A stretch of 64,000 nucleotides of DNA, taken from positions 4,036,660-4,100,659 of the forward strand of contig NZ_CP007441.1 in NCBI RefSeq assembly GCF_000590475.1, in the 5' to 3' direction. Origin of the DNA: Stutzerimonas stutzeri (GTDB lineage Bacteria > Pseudomonadota > Gammaproteobacteria > Pseudomonadales > Pseudomonadaceae). Positions 16,632-25,781 of the stretch are shown piece by piece. Positions within the stretch are counted from its first letter, which is position 1. Each line of letters begins with the position of its first letter. The position numbers and the translations under genes were made by a program. A model generated the notes under the pieces. The model searched no databases, was not told the DNA's origin, and saw only the letters and a list, made by a program, of their open reading frames with translations.

Positions 16632-18194
16632 GTGAACCGGCCCGTATCCGTCAAGCCCGACAACTTCTTCTTGCTCATCTATCGCGCCCTGCGCCAGCGG
16701 CGCGTTCCGCTGGTATTGCGCGTAGCCAGTCACACCCTGCTGCTGGTCGCGCTGGCATTGGTTATCTACGCCTGGGTCATGGGCATGCAGTTCAAGCATG
16801 CGATGGAACAGCAAGCCGATGCCCTGGGACAGAGCCTGCTTACCCAGACGGCCGCCTCGGCCACCGATCTGCTGGTGGCCAACGACATACTCAGCCTAAA
16901 TGTCTTGCTGAGCAATCTGGTGAAGAACCCGCTGGTGGCTCATGCTGCGATTTACAGCGTAGACAACCGCGTGCTGGCCGAATCGGGCACGCGCCCGCAA
17001 CGAAACCTGCTAGGCGACGAGGAAGGGCTCTACTCCACGCCCATCAGCTTTCAGGAGGTGATTGCCGGGCATCTGCGCATCAGCCTCGACATGCGGCAAT
17101 TCCAGCAACCCATGACCATCAGCCTGCAAAGCATGGGGCTGCTCAGCCTGATCCTGCTAGCACTTACGCTGACGCTCAGCATGCGCTTGGGCCGGCAGCT
17201 CTCGCTCCCCTTGATGCAGTTGCGACTGTGGCTGCGCGACCCGGACGATCCGGCGCCCGGTGCGGGCCGACACGATGAGATCGGTGATTTGGCGCGACAA
17301 CTGCAGGCTCGTCTTGTACCCGAAGAGCCCGAGCCGGAGATCGAGCTGGACGAGAGCATGCAGGATATCTACTCGGCGCACTTCGAAGTTCCCGCGGCGG
17401 CGCCAACCACGGACTATGAGCGCTCCGAGACCGATCTTGGCGATCGCCTAGACGCTGAAGACGATGACGAGCCTATGCCGCTGAAGGTTGACGCACCGGA
17501 CACGCCAATCGAGGCAGGCGACCTGGATCCGTACGATGAGGATCCACCCTTCGAGGAAGCCAAGCCGCAGCAGAAACCCGCACCGGTAAGGGTCGCACCG
17601 GAGACGCCCCCACTGTCCGGTAAAAGCGCCGTGCTGGCGATTCAGCTCGGCGCTCAGGAGCAGTTGCGGCGCCTACCGCGCGCGCGGCTTACCGAGCTGC
17701 TGCAACGCTACAGCGACTGCCTACAGCAAGCCGCCACCCTCTATCAGGCCGAGCTGCATACGCTCAGTGATGGTAGCAGCCTGATGCTGTTTCACAGCCA
17801 GGACGACGAGCAGAACTACCTGACCCACGCCCTGTGCTGCGGCGAGCTGATGCGAGCACTGGGGCACGCCTTGCAGATCGAAGTGGCTGACAGCGGCATC
17901 ACCCTGCAGCTACAACTGGGGCTGACCCAGGGCGAAGGCCTGTACGACCTCAGCCAGGGCGACCTGCTGCTCAGCGAGCCGGCGCAAGCAGCGCTGGCCA
18001 TGTCCCAGCACAGCCGCAATTTGCTATTGGTCGAGCGCGGAATTGGCGAGGACAGCCTGATCCGCCAGCGTGCGCGCATCCGCTCCATTGCCAGCCCGGA
18101 AGGTGCCTGCTGCGTCGAACGCCTGCTCGAACCCTACCCGTCCTTGCTCGAGCGCCAGCTCGCACGCATGCACGAGCTTCGCGGACGCAACTGA
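16632..18194 (+). CDS. AhpA/YtjB (Smp)-family membrane protein with C-terminal cyclase-like domain
   Basis: A 520-residue protein when started at the GTG at 16632; a longer open frame to 16365 would run back into serB. Two membrane helices (about residues 27-50 and 160-180) flank a periplasmic domain of about 110 residues, the YtjB/Smp layout. A very acidic linker (about 230-330) follows. The last 190 residues (SAVLAIQLGAQEQLRR... to QLQLGLTQGEGLYDLS) resemble a class III nucleotide cyclase fold without recognisable metal-binding aspartates, so catalysis is doubtful. Function unknown; the divergent pairing with serB is conserved far beyond Pseudomonas. Confidence 0.72.
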   Translation: MNRPVSVKPDNFFLLIYRALRQRRVPLVLRVASHTLLLVALALVIYAWVMGMQFKHAMEQQADALGQSLLTQTAASATDLLVANDILSLNVLLSNLVKNPLVAHAAIYSVDNRVLAESGTRPQRNLLGDEEGLYSTPISFQEVIAGHLRISLDMRQFQQPMTISLQSMGLLSLILLALTLTLSMRLGRQLSLPLMQLRLWLRDPDDPAPGAGRHDEIGDLARQLQARLVPEEPEPEIELDESMQDIYSAHFEVPAAAPTTDYERSETDLGDRLDAEDDDEPMPLKVDAPDTPIEAGDLDPYDEDPPFEEAKPQQKPAPVRVAPETPPLSGKSAVLAIQLGAQEQLRRLPRARLTELLQRYSDCLQQAATLYQAELHTLSDGSSLMLFHSQDDEQNYLTHALCCGELMRALGHALQIEVADSGITLQLQLGLTQGEGLYDLSQGDLLLSEPAQAALAMSQHSRNLLLVERGIGEDSLIRQRARIRSIASPEGACCVERLLEPYPSLLERQLARMHELRGRN

Positions 18195-18379
18195 GGCCAC
18201 TCCAACATCTTCAACGAGGCGCCTGCCAAGCGGCACAAGGCGGTAAGCAGCCCGCCGCGATTACCGTGCCGTCCGACGCGCTCATGCGCACGCACGCACA
18301 CTCAGGTCCAGGAAAGCCGAAAGCGTGCGGCACACGCCTTGGCGCAGACAGTCAACCAACTGGCAACTTGAACCGCACA

Positions 18380-18437
18380 CAGCACGAGGCCCGGCGGGTA
18401 AGCGCTTATGGCGCTCCCCCAGCCGGGCCTCGTGCTG
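18380..18437. terminator. Large near-perfect hairpin between two convergent genes
   Basis: CAGCACGAGGCCCGGC at 18380-18395 and its exact reverse complement at 18422-18437 form a 16-bp stem. Inside it, GGG/CCC and AGCGC/GCGCT (loop TTATG) can pair as well, giving a stem of about 24 bp in 58 bases. There is no T-run on either side, so termination would depend on the stem itself or on Rho. It occupies the 272-base gap between the AhpA-like and PqiC-like genes, which otherwise holds nothing recognisable. Confidence 0.65.
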
Positions 18438-18466
18438 CAATCAGCTTACGCCAACGCTCGTAACCC

Positions 18467-19159
18467 TCAGAAGCGAAACACTTCCAGATCGGTCCTGATC
18501 GGCTCGACCGCGGGGATCGCCGGAGGTAACGCCTCCGACTTGCTCGGAGCCTTGCTGACGTTCTGCTTGGTACGCGTTTTGGCGATGGCCATCGGTTCGA
18601 TAGCGGATGCCATCATCTCGCTCAGTCGCTGCAACAACAGGCTCTGCGCACGCACCTGATCGGTCGTACTGCCCTGATGCTCTTCCTGCAGCCGAATCAG
18701 GCGGCTGCCCTGGCGCTTGCCCTGCTTGTCCAACAGGCGCCATTGAGCTTCCAGCACCGCGGGATGTTGCGGGCCAGAGTCCAATCGGGTGATTTCGAGT
18801 TCGATTTGCACGTCAGGGTTGAAGCCTTTGCCGCCGGGGCTCAGCTCGAGGCTCTGGGTCTTCAAGCGCCAAGCCAGCTGGCGCAACAGCAGCTGATTGA
18901 TATCACCTTGCAGATCGCCCGCCCAGCGAGCCTGCTGGCCATCGGCGGCCAGGCTTCCATCCGGCAGGCGCTGCAGCAGTGCGTCATGCTGTAAATAATC
19001 TGCCAGTGTCACGGGGCCCAGCAGTATCGATGCGCCGTTAGCGGATTGCGCGGGCATTTCCGCAGTACCGTTGTCGAGCCGGTACATCGGCACGGGTTGG
19101 GTCACGCAGCCAACGAGGCTGGTACAGGCTAGTAGCAAAACAGTTGTGAGGCGCTGCAC
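18467..19159 (-). CDS. PqiC-family (DUF330/YmbA-like) lipoprotein
   Basis: A 230-residue lipoprotein with a signal peptide ending in LVGC (Cys18). The region around residues 25-165, with ILLGPVTLADYLQHDALLQRLPDG and then WAGDLQGDINQLLLRQLAWRL, follows the ABC-type transport auxiliary lipoprotein (PqiC/YmbA) pattern; these outer-membrane lipoproteins work with MCE-domain proteins such as PqiB in lipid transport. No pqiAB genes are nearby, so here it is an orphan. The tail (about 190-230) is basic and Pro/Ala-rich. It lies downstream of parC on the same strand, 215 bases away; no gene was found in that gap. Confidence 0.72.
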   Translation of the reverse strand: MQRLTTVLLLACTSLVGCVTQPVPMYRLDNGTAEMPAQSANGASILLGPVTLADYLQHDALLQRLPDGSLAADGQQARWAGDLQGDINQLLLRQLAWRLKTQSLELSPGGKGFNPDVQIELEITRLDSGPQHPAVLEAQWRLLDKQGKRQGSRLIRLQEEHQGSTTDQVRAQSLLLQRLSEMMASAIEPMAIAKTRTKQNVSKAPSKSEALPPAIPAVEPIRTDLEVFRF

Positions 19160-19374
19160 GTTCGTCTCTACCTTGGTACCGGACCAGGCGACGCGGTAAG
19201 CCAGCGGACGTCTGCCCGCTCCGTTACGCCTATCACCTTTGCCGTCGTACCGATTGTCTTGATTCCCGACGCGACAGAGGACTGCAGCAACTACACCGCG
19301 ATCGGATGAAAATTGGAAGGCCGCTATCTTCCGTGAAACGGCCGCTGGAAGCCAGCCTCTAATGGACTTCCCTC

Positions 19375-21633
19375 TCAGCTCAGCGCCTCCACCAACAGTG
19401 CGTCAACGCGCTGGAAGCCGCGCGGTAGCTTGTTTCCGCGCCGCCCGCGCTCACCCTTGTAGTGTTCCAGATCATCGGCTCGGAGCGACAGGGTGCGCTT
19501 ACCGGCTTGCAAGACCAGCGTCGCACCTTCAGGTAGCACGGCGAGATCGGTCAGGTATTCTTCACGGCTGGCGACGCGATCGCCTGGGATTCCGATGATC
19601 TTGTTGCCCTTGCCCTTGCCCAACTGCGGCAGATCCCGGATCGGGAACACCAGCAGGCGGCCTTCGGTCGTGACGGCTGCCAGCCAGTCCTGATCGCGAT
19701 TGCTCAACGGCCGCGGGGCCACCACACGCGCACCTGCCGGCAACGACAGCAGCGCCTTGCCGGCCTTGTTCTTGGCCTGCAGGTCTTCGCCCTTGACCAC
19801 AAAACCGTAGCCCGCATCGGAAGCGATCACATAGAGCGCCTCGTCATCAGGCAGCAGCACGCATTCGAAACTGGCGCCGGGCGGCGGAGCCAATCGTCCG
19901 GTCAAGGGCTCACCCTGACCGCGGGCCGAAGGCAGCGAGTGCGCCGCCAGCGAATAGCTGCGACCGCTGGAATCAATGAACACGGCGTACTGATTGGAGC
20001 GACCCCCTGCGGCAGCCCGGAAGCCATCACCGGCCTTGTAGGAGAGCCCGGTGGCGTCGATATCGTGGCCCTTGGCGCAGCGCGCCCAGCCCTTCTCGGA
20101 GATCACCACGGTGACCGGCTCGGAAGGCAGCAATTCGTTTTCCGAGAGTGCCCGCGCCTCGGCCCGCGCCACGATGGGCGAGCGACGGTCGTCGCCATAG
20201 GTCTCGGCGTCGGCAATCAGCTCCTTACGCACCAGCTTCTTCAGCTTGGCTTCGCTGCCCAGCAGCGCCAGCAGCTTTTCCCGCTCCTTGGCCAGCTCGT
20301 CCTGCTCGCCGCGGATTTTCATTTCCTCCAGCCGCGCCAGCTGGCGCAGACGGGTGTCGAGGATATAGTCGGCCTGCAGCTCAGACAGCTCGAAACGCGC
20401 CATCAAAACCGGCTTGGGCTGGTCCTCGGTGCGAATGATCTGGATCACTTCGTCTAAATTGAGAAAGGCAACCAACAAGCCTTCCAACAGGTGCAGGCGT
20501 CTTTCCACTTTGTCCAGGCGGAACTGCAAGCGCCGGCGCACGGTGCCGATACGATAGGTGAGCCATTCGCTGAGCAGCACCTTGAGGTTTTTTACCTGCG
20601 GCCGACCGTCGAGGCCGATGACGTTGGTATTGACCCGGTAGCTGGACTCCAGCTCGGTGGTCGCGAACAAGTGCTGCATCAGCTCGTGCGCATCGACCCG
20701 ATTGGAGCGCGGAATGATGACGATCCGACAAGGGTTTTCGTGGTCCGATTCGTCGCGAAGATCGGCCACCATGGGCAGCTTCTTGGCCTGCATCTGCGAG
20801 GCGATCTGCTCCAACACCTTGGAGCCGGACACTTGGTGCGGCAGCGAAGTGACGACGATATCGCCATCCTCGACGCGATACACGGCCCGCATCCGCACCG
20901 AGCCCCGGCCGGTCTCGTAGATCTTCAGGAGATCAGCACGTGGCGTGACGATCTCCGCCTCGGTCGGATAGTCCGGGCCCTGCACATGTTCGCAGAGCTG
21001 CTCAATCGACGTGCCGGGCTCGTCGAGCAGGCGCACACAGGCAGCGGCGACTTCGCGCAGATTGTGCGGCGGCACGTCGGTGGCCATGCCCACGGCAATA
21101 CCGGTGGTGCCGTTGAGCAACAGATTGGGCAGACGCGCCGGCAGCGTCGCGGGTTCGTCGAGCGTGCCATCGAAGTTCGGCACCCACTCCACTGTGCCTT
21201 GCCCCAGTTCCGACAGCAGCACCTCCGAATAGCGCGACAGGCGGGCTTCGGTATACCGCATGGCGGCGAATGATTTAGGGTCGTCTGGCGCCCCCCAGTT
21301 ACCCTGACCGTCGACCAGCGTGTAGCGATAGCTGAACGGCTGAGCCATCAGCACCATGGCTTCATAGCAGGCCGAGTCGCCATGGGGGTGGAATTTGCCG
21401 AGCACGTCACCAACGGTGCGCGCCGATTTCTTGTGCTTTGAGTCAGCGTTCAGGCCCAGCTCACTCATCGCATAAATGATCCGCCGCTGCACCGGCTTGA
21501 GCCCGTCGCCGATATGCGGTAGCGCGCGATCCATGATCACGTACATCGAATAATTGAGGTAAGCCTGCTCAGTGAAGTCGGCAAGGGAGCGACGCTCCAC
21601 GCCGTCCAGGCTCAGGTCGATAGTTTCGCTCAT
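19375..21633 (-). CDS. parC: DNA topoisomerase IV subunit A
   Basis: A 752-residue ParC, the DNA-breaking subunit of topoisomerase IV, which decatenates replicated chromosomes. The catalytic region reads FAAMRYTEARLS with the active-site tyrosine Tyr127. The quinolone-resistance region HPHGDSACYEAM has Ser87 and Glu91, i.e. unmutated at the two classical positions. The C-terminal part forms the DNA-wrapping beta-pinwheel. Its ATG overlaps the stop of the upstream aspartic protease gene by 4 bases, so it is the last gene of a coupled operon with parE. Confidence 0.97.
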   Translation of the reverse strand: MSETIDLSLDGVERRSLADFTEQAYLNYSMYVIMDRALPHIGDGLKPVQRRIIYAMSELGLNADSKHKKSARTVGDVLGKFHPHGDSACYEAMVLMAQPFSYRYTLVDGQGNWGAPDDPKSFAAMRYTEARLSRYSEVLLSELGQGTVEWVPNFDGTLDEPATLPARLPNLLLNGTTGIAVGMATDVPPHNLREVAAACVRLLDEPGTSIEQLCEHVQGPDYPTEAEIVTPRADLLKIYETGRGSVRMRAVYRVEDGDIVVTSLPHQVSGSKVLEQIASQMQAKKLPMVADLRDESDHENPCRIVIIPRSNRVDAHELMQHLFATTELESSYRVNTNVIGLDGRPQVKNLKVLLSEWLTYRIGTVRRRLQFRLDKVERRLHLLEGLLVAFLNLDEVIQIIRTEDQPKPVLMARFELSELQADYILDTRLRQLARLEEMKIRGEQDELAKEREKLLALLGSEAKLKKLVRKELIADAETYGDDRRSPIVARAEARALSENELLPSEPVTVVISEKGWARCAKGHDIDATGLSYKAGDGFRAAAGGRSNQYAVFIDSSGRSYSLAAHSLPSARGQGEPLTGRLAPPPGASFECVLLPDDEALYVIASDAGYGFVVKGEDLQAKNKAGKALLSLPAGARVVAPRPLSNRDQDWLAAVTTEGRLLVFPIRDLPQLGKGKGNKIIGIPGDRVASREEYLTDLAVLPEGATLVLQAGKRTLSLRADDLEHYKGERGRRGNKLPRGFQRVDALLVEALS

Positions 21634-22157
21634 GGTCGATCCGTGGCGTGTTGGCGCAGCACCAGAGTGCCGGCGCGCTGGGTGAATTCGAGTTGTTTCA
21701 AGGCACTCATGCCGAGCAGCACCTCTTCGCCGACAAAGCCTGGCGCGATGAGGGCGGGCACGTTTCGCAGCACGATGTCTCCAAGGACGAGGCTATCGAG
21801 CACTGTACGATAGCCGGTCGTCCGACCGTTGGCGGTCTGCAGCGCCACAGGGGCGCCACGGGGCAAAACAATGCGCTCCGCCAGCTCAGCGGGTATCGCC
21901 ACATCGGTTGCACCGGTGTCCAATAGAAAGGTTACCGACCGGCCATTGATCAGCCCATCAGCAACGAAGTGGCCCTGGAAATTACTTTCCAGGCGCACCT
22001 CGATCTGGTCGTCCTGCACCACCGAAATGGGCTCACGGTTGGGATTGAAGCGACTCTGCTCCCAGTCGGCGAAAAACCGCGTGGCCAGCAGTAAACCCGC
22101 CCCCCACGCCAGCACCAGCATGACGCGGCCGGCACGGCGGCCGGCAGGCTGGGTCAC
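21630..22157 (-). CDS. Membrane-anchored retropepsin-like aspartic protease
   Basis: A 175-residue protein with one N-terminal membrane helix (about 12-30) and a clan AA aspartic protease domain carrying the catalytic motif FLLDTGATDVAIP; the flap and second half (TANGRTTGYRTVLDSLVLGD, then LLGMSALKQLEF) match the bacterial TIGR02281-type family. Such enzymes act as dimers because each chain supplies one aspartate. The active site would face the periplasm. It overlaps the genes on both sides by 4 bases, lying between the esterase-like gene and parC; the reason for its link to topoisomerase IV is unknown. Confidence 0.82.
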   Translation of the reverse strand: MTQPAGRRAGRVMLVLAWGAGLLLATRFFADWEQSRFNPNREPISVVQDDQIEVRLESNFQGHFVADGLINGRSVTFLLDTGATDVAIPAELAERIVLPRGAPVALQTANGRTTGYRTVLDSLVLGDIVLRNVPALIAPGFVGEEVLLGMSALKQLEFTQRAGTLVLRQHATDRP

Positions 22158-23137
22158 TGTTTGACACCCCAGCCGCCCTTCGGCGCGGCGAAGCGCCAGA
22201 CGATCGGCCGTTTTTCACCGTCGGTACGCGTGAGCCCGTTGTTATCGACGCCGATCCAGGCACCCTCCGTGTCTACCCAAAGCGCTTCGGCATTACCGAA
22301 GGGCGTGTCATAGCGACGCGAGTCCGCCAGTGCCGTGCCGGCATAGGTCCAGCATGCTTCGCTATCGCCGGTCGCCGGCTTGCGCCGACAGATCTGATGC
22401 CGAACGGGCTCCAGGGTGAACAGCTTGTCCCGATGGAAAGCCAGGCCGGAAAAGCGCCGCGGCTGGTCGTTTTCGTTCATCGCCGATGGCGGTGACTCGC
22501 GCCCTCCTTCAGCCAGCAATACGCAACCGCCGGTGCATTGCCAGACGCTCTGCTTACGATGCATAACCATCAGACCGCGGCGATTGTGTTCGGCCGCAAG
22601 CCACAGCCGATTAGCCTCCGGATCGACAGTGACGCCCTCGAACATAGCGTTGAACTGAAGCAACATCCCGCTCGCGCGCGCCTGGCGGACCAGGCCATCA
22701 GGCAGGTTCAGCCATTCCGCCGTACCCGCCGGGCTGACTCGCAGCACTGCCGCGTGCGCTTCGCTGACCAGATAGCGGTTGCCCAGGCTGTCGCAACTCA
22801 GCCCCTCGAAGTCCATTTCACCGCCGCGCACCATGCCGGTAATGGCGGCCCGCATGCGCACGCCCCACGACAAACCGGTGTTCGGCACGGGCGGTAAGTC
22901 GAACTGCTCGGCTTCGGCTCGCCAGACGGTTTCACTCGCATCGAGGCGGTATAGCCGATCGTCTTCCCGGTCAGAAATGGCCCAAAGCCCGTCTCCGCAC
23001 CAAGCCAATCCAGAGAGGTTGCCATGGGCGATTCCCTCGACAGGGTGCTCACTGACCAGCGCCAACTCAGGAACGTCGCCAGCGGCCCAAGCCGGTACCG
23101 CCAGCGCAACCAACAGCGCGATCCAGCGGCGGTTCAA
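22154..23137 (-). CDS. Secreted esterase-like activity of phytase family protein
   Basis: A 327-residue protein with a cleavable signal peptide (about residues 1-19, ending in AWA). The rest looks like a beta-propeller of the esterase-like/phytase-like family: repeated LSGLAWCGDGLWAISDRED, MDFEGLSCDSLGNRYLVSEA and FEGVTVDPEANRLWLAAE blocks with acidic residues suited to calcium binding. Predicted to be periplasmic. Substrate unknown. It starts inside the end of parE (4-base overlap) and ends inside the start of the protease gene. Confidence 0.78.
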   Translation of the reverse strand: MNRRWIALLVALAVPAWAAGDVPELALVSEHPVEGIAHGNLSGLAWCGDGLWAISDREDDRLYRLDASETVWRAEAEQFDLPPVPNTGLSWGVRMRAAITGMVRGGEMDFEGLSCDSLGNRYLVSEAHAAVLRVSPAGTAEWLNLPDGLVRQARASGMLLQFNAMFEGVTVDPEANRLWLAAEHNRRGLMVMHRKQSVWQCTGGCVLLAEGGRESPPSAMNENDQPRRFSGLAFHRDKLFTLEPVRHQICRRKPATGDSEACWTYAGTALADSRRYDTPFGNAEALWVDTEGAWIGVDNNGLTRTDGEKRPIVWRFAAPKGGWGVKQ

Positions 23138-25020
23138 ATCAGCACCTCGGCCAGGTTGCCCTTGGATTCGAGCCAGCTTTTGCGATCACCGGCGCGTTTC
23201 TTAGCGAGCAGCATGTCCATCATTTCACGGGTGCCGTCGAAATCATCGAGCGTCAACTGCACCAGCCGGCGAGTGTTGGGATCCATGGTGGTTTCGCGCA
23301 ACTGCGGCGGATTCATTTCGCCGAGGCCCTTGAATCGAGTGACCTGAGGCTTGCCTCGGCGCTTCTCGGCCAACAGCCGATCCAGGATTCCGTCGCGCTC
23401 GGCTTCGTCCAGAGCATAGAAGATGTCCTTGCCCAGATCGATGCGGTACAGCGGCGGCATCGCCACATAGACATGACCGGCATCGACCAGTGGCCGGAAG
23501 TGACGAACAAACAACGCACAAAGTAGCGTGGCGATGTGCAGGCCGTCCGAATCGGCGTCAGCGAGGATGCAGATCTTTCCATATCGCAGCTGAGACATAT
23601 CCGCCGCACCGGGATCCACGCCGATGGCGACCGCGATGTCGTGAACTTCCTGGCTCGCCAGTACCTCGCCGCCATCGACTTCCCATGTATTCAAGATCTT
23701 GCCCCGCAACGGCATGATCGCCTGGAATTCCTTGTCCCGGGCCTGCTTGGCCGACCCGCCGGCCGAATCACCCTCGACCAGAAACAACTCCGAGCGCGCC
23801 GGATCCTGCCCTGCACAATCGGCCAGTTTGCCGGGCAGCGCCGGGCCCTGGGTGATGCGCTTGCGTTCGACCTTCTTGCTTGCCTTGAGCCGGCGTCCGG
23901 CGTTACTGATCGCCAATTCGGCAAGTTGCATACCCAGTTCGGGATGCGCGTTGAGCCACAGGCTGAAGGCATCCTTGACCACACCGGAGACGAACGCCGC
24001 CGCCTCCCGGGACGACAGGCGCTCTTTGGTCTGGCCGGAAAACTGCGGCTCCTGCATTTTGGTCGAGAGTACAAAGGCGATCCGCTCCCATACGTCCTCA
24101 GGCGCCAGCTTGACGCCGCGCGGTAGCAGATTGCGGAACTCGCAGAATTCGCGCATGGCATCCAGCAAGCCCTGACGCAGGCCGTTGACGTGGGTGCCAC
24201 CCTGCGCGGTAGGGATCAAGTTGACGTAGCTTTCCTGCACGCTGTCGCCACCCTCGGGCAGCCACAGCAAGGCCCAGTCGACCGCTTCCTTGTTGCCGGC
24301 GAGGCTGCCGCAGAAGGGTTCGTCAGGCAGGCGGACGAACTCGTTGACGGCATCCACCAGGTAGGAGCGCAGGCCGTCCTCGTAGTGCCACTCGACCTTT
24401 TCACCGGTGCTCTTGTCCTCGAAGCTGACGTTGAGCCCTGGGCACAGCACGGCCTTTGCCTTGAGCACATGCTTGAGTCGGCTGATGGAAAACTTCGGCG
24501 AATCGAAATACTTCGGGTCGGCCCAGAAATGCACGCTGGTGCCGGTGTTGCGCTTGCCGACCGAGCCGATGATGTCCAGCTCACTGGCCTTGAAGCCGTC
24601 GGCGAAGGCCATGCGGTATTCGTTGCCGTCCCGTTTGACCGTCACCTCGACCCGGGTCGACAAGGCATTCACTACGGAGATGCCAACCCCATGCAGGCCG
24701 CCGGAAAATTGATAGTTCTTGTTGGAGAACTTGCCGCCGGCGTGCAGCTTGGTGAGGATCAGCTCAACGCCCGAGACGCCTTCTTCAGGGTGGATATCCA
24801 CCGGCATGCCCCGGCCGTCGTCGATCACCTGAAGGGAGTTGTCTTGGTGCAGGATCACCTGGACGGCGCTGGCATGACCGGCCAGCGCCTCGTCGACACT
24901 GTTGTCTATGACCTCTTGGGCCAGGTGATTGGGCCGCGAGGTGTCGGTGTACATGCCCGGACGCTTGCGCACCGGATCCAGGCCGGAGAGGACTTCAATG
25001 GCTTCTGCGGTGTAAGACAT
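23134..25020 (-). CDS. parE: DNA topoisomerase IV subunit B
   Basis: A 628-residue GHKL ATPase that drives topoisomerase IV. The ATP-binding motifs are EVIDNSVDEAL and DDGRGMPVD followed by GGLHGVGISVVNALS; the TOPRIM part has LVEGDSAGGSAKQARD, PLRGKILN and DADSDGLHI. Length fits ParE rather than GyrB. First gene of the operon with the esterase, protease and parC genes, all joined by 4-base overlaps. yqiA lies 18 bases upstream on the same strand. Confidence 0.97.
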   Translation of the reverse strand: MSYTAEAIEVLSGLDPVRKRPGMYTDTSRPNHLAQEVIDNSVDEALAGHASAVQVILHQDNSLQVIDDGRGMPVDIHPEEGVSGVELILTKLHAGGKFSNKNYQFSGGLHGVGISVVNALSTRVEVTVKRDGNEYRMAFADGFKASELDIIGSVGKRNTGTSVHFWADPKYFDSPKFSISRLKHVLKAKAVLCPGLNVSFEDKSTGEKVEWHYEDGLRSYLVDAVNEFVRLPDEPFCGSLAGNKEAVDWALLWLPEGGDSVQESYVNLIPTAQGGTHVNGLRQGLLDAMREFCEFRNLLPRGVKLAPEDVWERIAFVLSTKMQEPQFSGQTKERLSSREAAAFVSGVVKDAFSLWLNAHPELGMQLAELAISNAGRRLKASKKVERKRITQGPALPGKLADCAGQDPARSELFLVEGDSAGGSAKQARDKEFQAIMPLRGKILNTWEVDGGEVLASQEVHDIAVAIGVDPGAADMSQLRYGKICILADADSDGLHIATLLCALFVRHFRPLVDAGHVYVAMPPLYRIDLGKDIFYALDEAERDGILDRLLAEKRRGKPQVTRFKGLGEMNPPQLRETTMDPNTRRLVQLTLDDFDGTREMMDMLLAKKRAGDRKSWLESKGNLAEVLI

Positions 25021-25038
25021 GTGCGTCTCGTGATGTCC

Positions 25039-25656
25039 TTATAAATCGGAAAAATCGACGTCTACGAAAATCGACGGATCAAAGCCGGCAAACGCCAGCA
25101 GAGCTGGAAGCCGGTCGGCGAAACCCTGGAAGCCGTGATCGCCACCGGCCTGGATGCGTACCGCGCAACCCCTGTAGAACTCGGCCGCCTGACGGTAGTC
25201 GAGGGTTTCGTCGCCCGTCTGCAACCAGACCTGATAGCGCTCGGCGTCCTGCGGTGGCGGCACTTCCAGCTCGGCCAAGGCCACGACGTGATCTTCGGTA
25301 AGCTCCCAGACCTCGCCAGTGTAGAGATTGGTCTGCGGTCCGAGATAACCATCGAAGCGACGGTGCGGCGTCACGGCCGGATTGACCAGCAGGGCCTTGA
25401 GCCCGTGGCGCTCGGCGAGGTGCGTGGCATAGTATCCGCCGAGCGAGCTGCCGACCAGCACGGGGCGTCCCAACTCGGCGATGGCCGCCTCGAGCTGGGC
25501 GATAGCATGCCGCGGATGGTGATGTAACGCGGGCACTTGCAGCCATGCGCTCATGCCGATGCGCGCCAACGCGGCGGTCAACTGGCTGGCCTTTTGGGAC
25601 CGTGGGGAGCTGTTGAGGCCGTGCATGTAAAGGATGGCGGGTCGGGTAAGTGTCAT
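25039..25656 (-). CDS. yqiA: YqiA/YcfP-family alpha/beta-hydrolase (esterase)
   Basis: A 205-residue alpha/beta-hydrolase. The nucleophile elbow is GSSLGG with Ser71, and the catalytic histidine is in GGDHGFQGF near the C-terminus. ILYMHGLNSSPRSQKA at residues 8-23 is the characteristic N-terminal signature of this esterase group. The ATG at 25656 is preferred to a TTG seven codons earlier. Small YqiA-type esterases act on short-chain acyl esters in vitro. The order cpdA-yqiA-parE also occurs in enterobacteria, which supports the name. Confidence 0.86.
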   Translation of the reverse strand: MTLTRPAILYMHGLNSSPRSQKASQLTAALARIGMSAWLQVPALHHHPRHAIAQLEAAIAELGRPVLVGSSLGGYYATHLAERHGLKALLVNPAVTPHRRFDGYLGPQTNLYTGEVWELTEDHVVALAELEVPPPQDAERYQVWLQTGDETLDYRQAAEFYRGCAVRIQAGGDHGFQGFADRLPALLAFAGFDPSIFVDVDFSDL

Positions 25657-25781
25657 GCTGGTTCGCTGAGCTGGCAAAAGACGGAAAGGCTACTAGGCGA
25701 GCCGCGCTGGCTGCAAGCCGCATGAACCGAGTCGCGCGACCCTGCAATCCAGTTGCGCGCGTTAGCCGAAGCAGCTGACTT

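Noticed and set aside
19939..20457. Long plus-strand open frame (172 codons) opposite parC, with similar long frames opposite parE, thiC (30511-31956) and the carbamoyltransferase gene (55202-56506)
   Set aside because: Each is antisense to a strongly recognised gene, has no family motif and biased composition typical of the non-coding strand of GC-rich genes.
19375..21633. Possible quinolone-resistance mutation in parC
   Set aside because: Residues Ser87 and Glu91 are the wild-type ones, so nothing is indicated at these sites.
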